Of a DNA stretch of 8,940 nucleotides, positions 6,207 to 8,940 are shown piece by piece. The DNA is from Bacillota bacterium (GTDB taxonomy: Bacteria > Bacillota > Clostridia > Christensenellales > Borkfalkiaceae), in the NCBI GenBank assembly GCA_021768985.1, contig JAETTR010000037.1, positions 1 through 8,940 on the forward strand. Reading direction: 5' to 3'. The notes under the pieces are model-generated. The model did no database searches and had not been told where the DNA came from. It saw only the letters and a program-made list of their open reading frames with translations. How positions within the stretch are numbered: position 1 is the first letter of the stretch; each line of letters starts with the position of its first letter. The translations under genes and the position numbers were made by a program.

Positions 6207-7706
6207 TTATTTCTTTAATTTTTCCGCGTTCAGGAAGGGGTAGCCCTGTAACATTTCGTACAGCCTGTTCCGGATTTTCGCATTGCCGCCCGTTTCGTTG
6301 CTCTCGGCGTTGATCGGCATGATCGGCTCGTGCAGACTCATGCGGACGAGCGCCCAGCCGTTGCCCGCGTCCTTCCCGAAATTGATGCGCACGCCCTCGT
6401 AATTATTCGGCGCGATGGTTAAATTCCCGTCCGCTTTTACCTTGTCGGCGAGCTCTTCGAGCACGCCCGCGCCGAGCGTTTTGAAATCGACGCCCGCCGC
6501 AAAGTTCAGCCGTATCTCCTCCGCTTCCTTGGGCTCGGGCAGATCGGCGATCAGATCGGTCAGGTTTTCGCCCCGTTCCGCGCATTTGGCAAGCGCGATC
6601 AACAGCCGCGTTACGAGATACGCGCCGTCGTCGAGGAAGTAGTTCTCTTTCAGCGCGGCGTGACCGCTCGTTTCGATCGCGAGCGGGGAATATTTGCCTT
6701 CTTCGTTCAGCCGCTTGCTCTCGTTGATCACGTTCTTGTACCCCCGTTTAAAGCGGTGGTGGATTCCGCCGCGGCGGCGGATAAACTCCGTCAGCCCGTC
6801 GCTCGTGACCGAATCGGTTACGATATACGCGTCCCGCCGTTCTTCGAGCAGAATCGCCGAAATCAGCGCGATCAGACGGTTGCGGTTGATTTCTTCTCCG
6901 TCGGGCGAAACGGCGCCCGCGCGGTCCACGTCGGTATCGAAGATGATCCCGAAATCCGCGCCGTGCTTTTTCACCGCGTCGCACACCGACTTCATCGCAG
7001 TTTCGTTTTCGGGATTGGGGATATGGTTGGGGAAAGACCCGTCCGGTTCGAGGAACTGCGAGCCCGTCGTGTCCGCGCCGAGGGGCTTCAACACGAGATC
7101 GGCGTAGAACCCGCCCGCGCCGTTGCCCGCGTCCACGAGTATTTTTTTGCCCTGCAAGGGCTTGTCCTTGCCGCACGCGTCGCGCACCTGCCGCACCAGA
7201 TTGTCGGCGTACCGCGCAAGATAGCTTCTCTTTTCGATCCCGCCTCTTCCGACGGGGAATTTTCCTTCCGCCGCGATCGTTAAAATCTCGGTGATATCGT
7301 TCCCTTCGAGTCCGCCCGAAGGCAGAAAGAATTTCAATCCGTTTTTCTGATAGGGCAGGTGACTCGCCGTGATCATGACCGAAGCGTCCGCGCCGAACCC
7401 GTCCTGTAAGAGCATGAACATGGAGGGCGTGGAGGAAAGTCCCGTCAGGATCACGTTGCCGCCGCACGCGGTCACGCCCGCGGTCACGAGAGAGGAGATG
7501 CGGTCCGCCGAAAGACGGGAATCGTGTCCGACGGCGATCGTCGGAGCGGTTTTGCCCGTTTTGTCCGCCGTCCATACGTAGAACGCTTTCGCGATCGACA
7601 GCACCGCCTCGTCTGTCAGCGTCACGAGGTCGTCTTTCACGCCCGCGATCGCCGTGCCGCGCACGTCCGTTCCGTTTTTCAGTTTGAAAAGTTCTTGTCG
7701 GTCCAT
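6207..7706 (-). CDS. phosphohexomutase (PGM/PMM superfamily), divergent clade
   Basis: An alpha-D-phosphohexomutase that should interconvert the 1- and 6-phosphates of a hexose, such as glucose or mannose, through a phosphoserine. It is 499 aa with the four-domain layout: NGTDVRG near the N-terminus (residues 11-17), the phosphoserine loop TASHLPYQKNGLKFF (113-127, Ser115), the metal loop DTDVDRAG (257-264), the sugar-binding ETSGHAALKENYFLDDGAY (345-363) and a C-terminal phosphate-binding loop RMSLHEPIMPINAES (455-469). These loops depart from the textbook forms (TASHNP, DGDxDR, RxSNTEPxLR), so the exact substrate is uncertain and no symbol is assigned. The start at 7706 is preferred because GGAGG (complement of 7714-7718) lies seven bases upstream; a TTG start at 7730 would add eight residues and swallow that site. 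It is the first gene of a probable operon with tkt and has its own promoter. Confidence 0.92.
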   Translation of the reverse strand: MDRQELFKLKNGTDVRGTAIAGVKDDLVTLTDEAVLSIAKAFYVWTADKTGKTAPTIAVGHDSRLSADRISSLVTAGVTACGGNVILTGLSSTPSMFMLLQDGFGADASVMITASHLPYQKNGLKFFLPSGGLEGNDITEILTIAAEGKFPVGRGGIEKRSYLARYADNLVRQVRDACGKDKPLQGKKILVDAGNGAGGFYADLVLKPLGADTTGSQFLEPDGSFPNHIPNPENETAMKSVCDAVKKHGADFGIIFDTDVDRAGAVSPDGEEINRNRLIALISAILLEERRDAYIVTDSVTSDGLTEFIRRRGGIHHRFKRGYKNVINESKRLNEEGKYSPLAIETSGHAALKENYFLDDGAYLVTRLLIALAKCAERGENLTDLIADLPEPKEAEEIRLNFAAGVDFKTLGAGVLEELADKVKADGNLTIAPNNYEGVRINFGKDAGNGWALVRMSLHEPIMPINAESNETGGNAKIRNRLYEMLQGYPFLNAEKLKK

Positions 7707-7713
7707 GCCGCGT

Positions 7714-7718
7714 CCTCC
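7714..7718 (-). promoter_or_regulatory. ribosome binding site deciding the phosphohexomutase start
   Basis: On the minus strand the sequence CGGAGGACGCGGC precedes the ATG at 7706, placing GGAGG seven bases upstream. It argues for the internal ATG over the TTG at 7730. Confidence 0.8.
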
Positions 7719-7746
7719 GAAAAAAATCAAAATCGTTTACGATATT

Positions 7747-7774
7747 ATTATACAGAGTTTTGATAATTTTTCAA
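7747..7774 (-). promoter_or_regulatory. promoter of the phosphohexomutase-tkt operon
   Basis: On the minus strand, TTGAAA (complement of 7769-7774) is followed after 16 bases by a perfect TATAAT (complement of 7747-7752). Transcription would start near 7740, giving a leader of about 35 bases before the ATG at 7706. It is divergent from the degV promoter and the two core promoters are about 50 bases apart. Confidence 0.8.
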
Positions 7775-7823
7775 GTGATTTTCGAAAAAAATTACAAGCG
7801 AAAAGAGATTTTGTTTAAATCCC

Positions 7824-7852
7824 TTGCATGCCGTCGGAATTTGTGATATAAT
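7824..7852 (+). promoter_or_regulatory. degV promoter
   Basis: TTGCAT (7824-7829), a 17-base spacer and a perfect TATAAT (7847-7852) preceded by TGA give an extended -10 promoter. The start of transcription would be near 7859, about 50 bases before the degV ATG. The rest of the 204-base divergent gap is AT-rich and holds the opposing promoter; no other gene is seen in it. Confidence 0.82.
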
Positions 7853-7861
7853 TTCAAAGTA

Positions 7862-7885
7862 GTCGGAGCGGAGGATTCCGCCGAC
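7862..7885 (+). promoter_or_regulatory. stem-loop at the 5' end of the degV leader
   Basis: GTCG (7862-7865) pairs with CGAC (7882-7885), and GCGGA (7868-7872) pairs with TCCGC (7877-7881), with a GA bulge and a GGAT loop. It begins within a few bases of the predicted transcript start and ends before the ribosome binding site (GGAG, 7897-7900). It has no T-tract, so it is not a terminator; a 5' stabilising stem or a binding site is possible. It is too small to be a known riboswitch class. Confidence 0.45.
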
Positions 7886-7910
7886 CGATGCATATTGGAG
7901 AGAAAAGAAA

Positions 7911-8801
7911 ATGTATCAATTCACTTTATCGACAGATTCGACGTGCGATCTTTATCACGATTTCGTCGTCGAAAACGACATCAAGCTGGCGCCGCTCACG
8001 TTCAACGTGGAAAAGAACGGCAAAATGACGGAATATCTCGACGAGTTCACCGAACTGAGCCAATACGAAGCGTTCTACGACGAGCTCCGCGCGGGCGCGT
8101 TTTCCAAGACGGCGATGCTCAATTACGACGCGCACTTCTCGCACTTCACCAAGCTGGCGCAGGAAGGGGCAAAAGACGTCGTTCATTTCTGTATTTCGAG
8201 CGGGCTCGCCCGCACGCACGAGGTCGCCGAACAAGCGGCGGCGGACGTGAAAAAGAGCTATCCCGATTTCAACGTGTTCGTCGTCGATCCGTTGACCGCG
8301 ACGGTGGGGCAGGGCGCGCTCGTGCGCATTGCGCTGAAATGCCGCAATGAGGGCAAGACCGCGCAGGAGACATACGACGAGTGCGTTTCGCTCCGCTTAC
8401 ACATTCAGCATTACATCGTCGCCGACGATCTGCAATATTTAAAGAAGGGCGGACGTATCTCCGCCGCGGCCGCGGCAATCGGCGGGGTTCTCGGCATCAA
8501 ACCGATCATCTCCTTTGACAAAGAGGGAAAGCTGTTCGTGCTCGACAAAGTGCGCGGGGTCAAGAAAGCGATTTCGTATATCAAAGCGAAAATGGAAAAG
8601 GAAGGACCGGACGAGCATAACTACGTGTTTATCGTGCATACGGGGAACGAACCCGTCGCGAACGAGCTCGCGGATTACGTGCGCACCCGCTTCGGATTCG
8701 AGCCGTTCGTGCAGATCATGGGTCCCGTCATCGGTTCGCACGTCGGTCCGAATGCGTTCGCCCTCGGCTATATCACGAAGAGCGAGCGAAACGAATTTTA
8801 A
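7911..8801 (+). CDS. DegV family fatty-acid-binding protein (FakB-like)
   Basis: DegV-family proteins bind a single fatty acid in a buried pocket. Characterised members (FakB) present it to the kinase FakA, which makes acyl-phosphate for phospholipid synthesis. The 296-aa length is within the usual range. Visible family marks are the N-terminal TDSTCDL (residues 8-14), FSKTAML (64-70) at the usual TSQP-like position, CISSGLARTHEVA (94-106) with the Ser-Ser pair near the carboxylate site, VVDPLTATVGQGALV (124-138), LQYLKKGGRIS (174-184), KPIISFDKEGKL (197-208) and the C-terminal GPVIGSHVGPNAFALGY (271-287). The ATG follows a GGAG site (7897-7900). It has its own promoter and no fakA beside it, so the kinase would be elsewhere. 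The lipid specificity cannot be judged, and bacteria often carry several paralogues. No strong terminator follows. Confidence 0.94.
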   Translation: MYQFTLSTDSTCDLYHDFVVENDIKLAPLTFNVEKNGKMTEYLDEFTELSQYEAFYDELRAGAFSKTAMLNYDAHFSHFTKLAQEGAKDVVHFCISSGLARTHEVAEQAAADVKKSYPDFNVFVVDPLTATVGQGALVRIALKCRNEGKTAQETYDECVSLRLHIQHYIVADDLQYLKKGGRISAAAAAIGGVLGIKPIISFDKEGKLFVLDKVRGVKKAISYIKAKMEKEGPDEHNYVFIVHTGNEPVANELADYVRTRFGFEPFVQIMGPVIGSHVGPNAFALGYITKSERNEF

Positions 8802-8860
8802 AAGTACGGTTCCGGTACGGAAATCGCGGTGCGAAAATTTTTCAAAAGTCTTTCAAATAA

Positions 8861-8889
8861 TAGACGGATTTAAAAAGATATGGTATAAT
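8861..8889 (+). promoter_or_regulatory. promoter of the gene at the right edge
   Basis: TAGACG (8861-8866; four of six matches to TTGACA), a 17-base spacer and a perfect TATAAT (8884-8889) preceded by TGG form an extended -10 promoter. The start of transcription would lie near 8896, about 29 bases before the ATG at 8925. The -10 box lies inside an inverted repeat. Confidence 0.7.
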
Positions 8890-8903
8890 AACCGTATCTT
8901 TTT
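8872..8903. repeat. inverted repeat enclosing a -10 box
   Basis: The arms AAAAAGATATGG (8872-8883) and CCGTATCTTTTT (8892-8903) are complementary over 12 positions, with one G-T-type mismatch, and enclose the 8-base TATAATAA. The -10 box is therefore the loop. It could be an operator where a dimeric regulator blocks the promoter. As RNA from degV read-through it could be a weak terminator, with only three G-C pairs plus T residues. Confidence 0.6.
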
Positions 8904-8924
8904 ATTATATAGGGATCAGGAACT

Positions 8925-8940
8925 ATGGCAAACAACAATC
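8925..8940 (+). CDS. 5' end of a gene (partial, unidentified)
   Basis: An ATG at 8925 opens a frame reading M-A-N-N-N before the window ends. It follows a clear promoter and a modest ribosome binding sequence (CAGGA, 8917-8921, a few bases upstream). The product cannot be told from five codons. Confidence 0.5.

Noticed and set aside
5207..6313. Long plus-strand open frame (368 aa) opposite tkt
   Set aside because: It lies antisense to a transketolase with every family motif intact, its translation is Arg/Val/Gly-rich and unlike any family, and it has no ribosome binding site. It arises from the GC-rich third positions of tkt.
6748..7575. Alternative minus-strand frame (275 aa) within the phosphohexomutase gene
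   Set aside because: Very Arg-rich, out of frame with the intact mutase, and without start signals.
7707..7730. TTG start at 7730 for the phosphohexomutase
   Set aside because: It would add M-I-F-F-G-G-R-G and absorb the GGAGG site that is correctly spaced for the ATG at 7706.
8802..8860. Possible terminator just after degV (GTAC...GTAC and CGCGGTGCG followed by T residues)
   Set aside because: The pairings are only three to four base pairs and do not form a convincing stem. The inverted repeat at 8872-8903 is a better, though uncertain, candidate.
1..8940. Search for CRISPR arrays, tRNA or rRNA genes, insertion sequences, toxin-antitoxin pairs and phage genes
   Set aside because: No spaced direct repeats, tRNA-like cloverleaf, transposase motifs or terminal repeats were seen. 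Nearly all of the sequence is accounted for by intact metabolic genes and short intergenic gaps of under 250 bases.

Overview
The window looks like ordinary chromosomal DNA of a Gram-positive-type bacterium, most likely a member of Bacillota/Clostridia with a moderately GC-rich genome. This rests on a type III pantothenate kinase, an ACT-domain homoserine dehydrogenase, a DegV-family protein, GGAGG-type ribosome binding sites, extended -10 promoters (TGnTATAAT) and compact hairpin-plus-T-tract terminators. A gut Christensenellales-like lineage would fit the codon usage, but that is an impression rather than a measurement. No mobile element, CRISPR array, rRNA or tRNA was seen.

Layout. Positions 1-2127 (+) hold an operon: the last few codons of an unidentified upstream gene, overlapping coaX (type III pantothenate kinase), then hom (homoserine dehydrogenase) one base later, closed by a strong terminator. 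Positions 2148-3666 (+) hold a two-gene unit: a RimK-like ATP-grasp ligase and an overlapping two-helix membrane protein of unknown function, followed by a second terminator. Positions 3729-4155 (+) hold a single small orphan gene (96 aa) with its own promoter. It ends in a perfectly palindromic terminator shared with the convergent tkt gene. Positions 4172-7774 (-) hold a divergent phosphohexomutase gene followed by tkt (transketolase), transcribed from a clear promoter near 7747-7774. Divergent from this, positions 7824-8801 (+) hold a DegV/FakB-type fatty-acid-binding protein with its own promoter and a structured 5' leader. The last 16 bases begin another gene, behind a promoter whose -10 box forms the loop of an inverted repeat.

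How the genes work together. CoaX starts coenzyme A synthesis and Hom commits aspartate carbon to threonine and methionine. Transketolase and the phosphohexomutase handle pentose and hexose phosphates. The DegV protein probably presents fatty acids to a FakA kinase encoded elsewhere. Most of the window is core metabolism. The parts that are not obviously explained are the ATP-grasp/membrane-protein pair, the 96-aa orphan with a possible leader peptide, the unusual active-site loops of the phosphohexomutase, and the promoter-embedded inverted repeat at the right edge. I see no convincing new multi-gene system. The coupled ATP-grasp and membrane-protein pair is the best candidate for undescribed biology.
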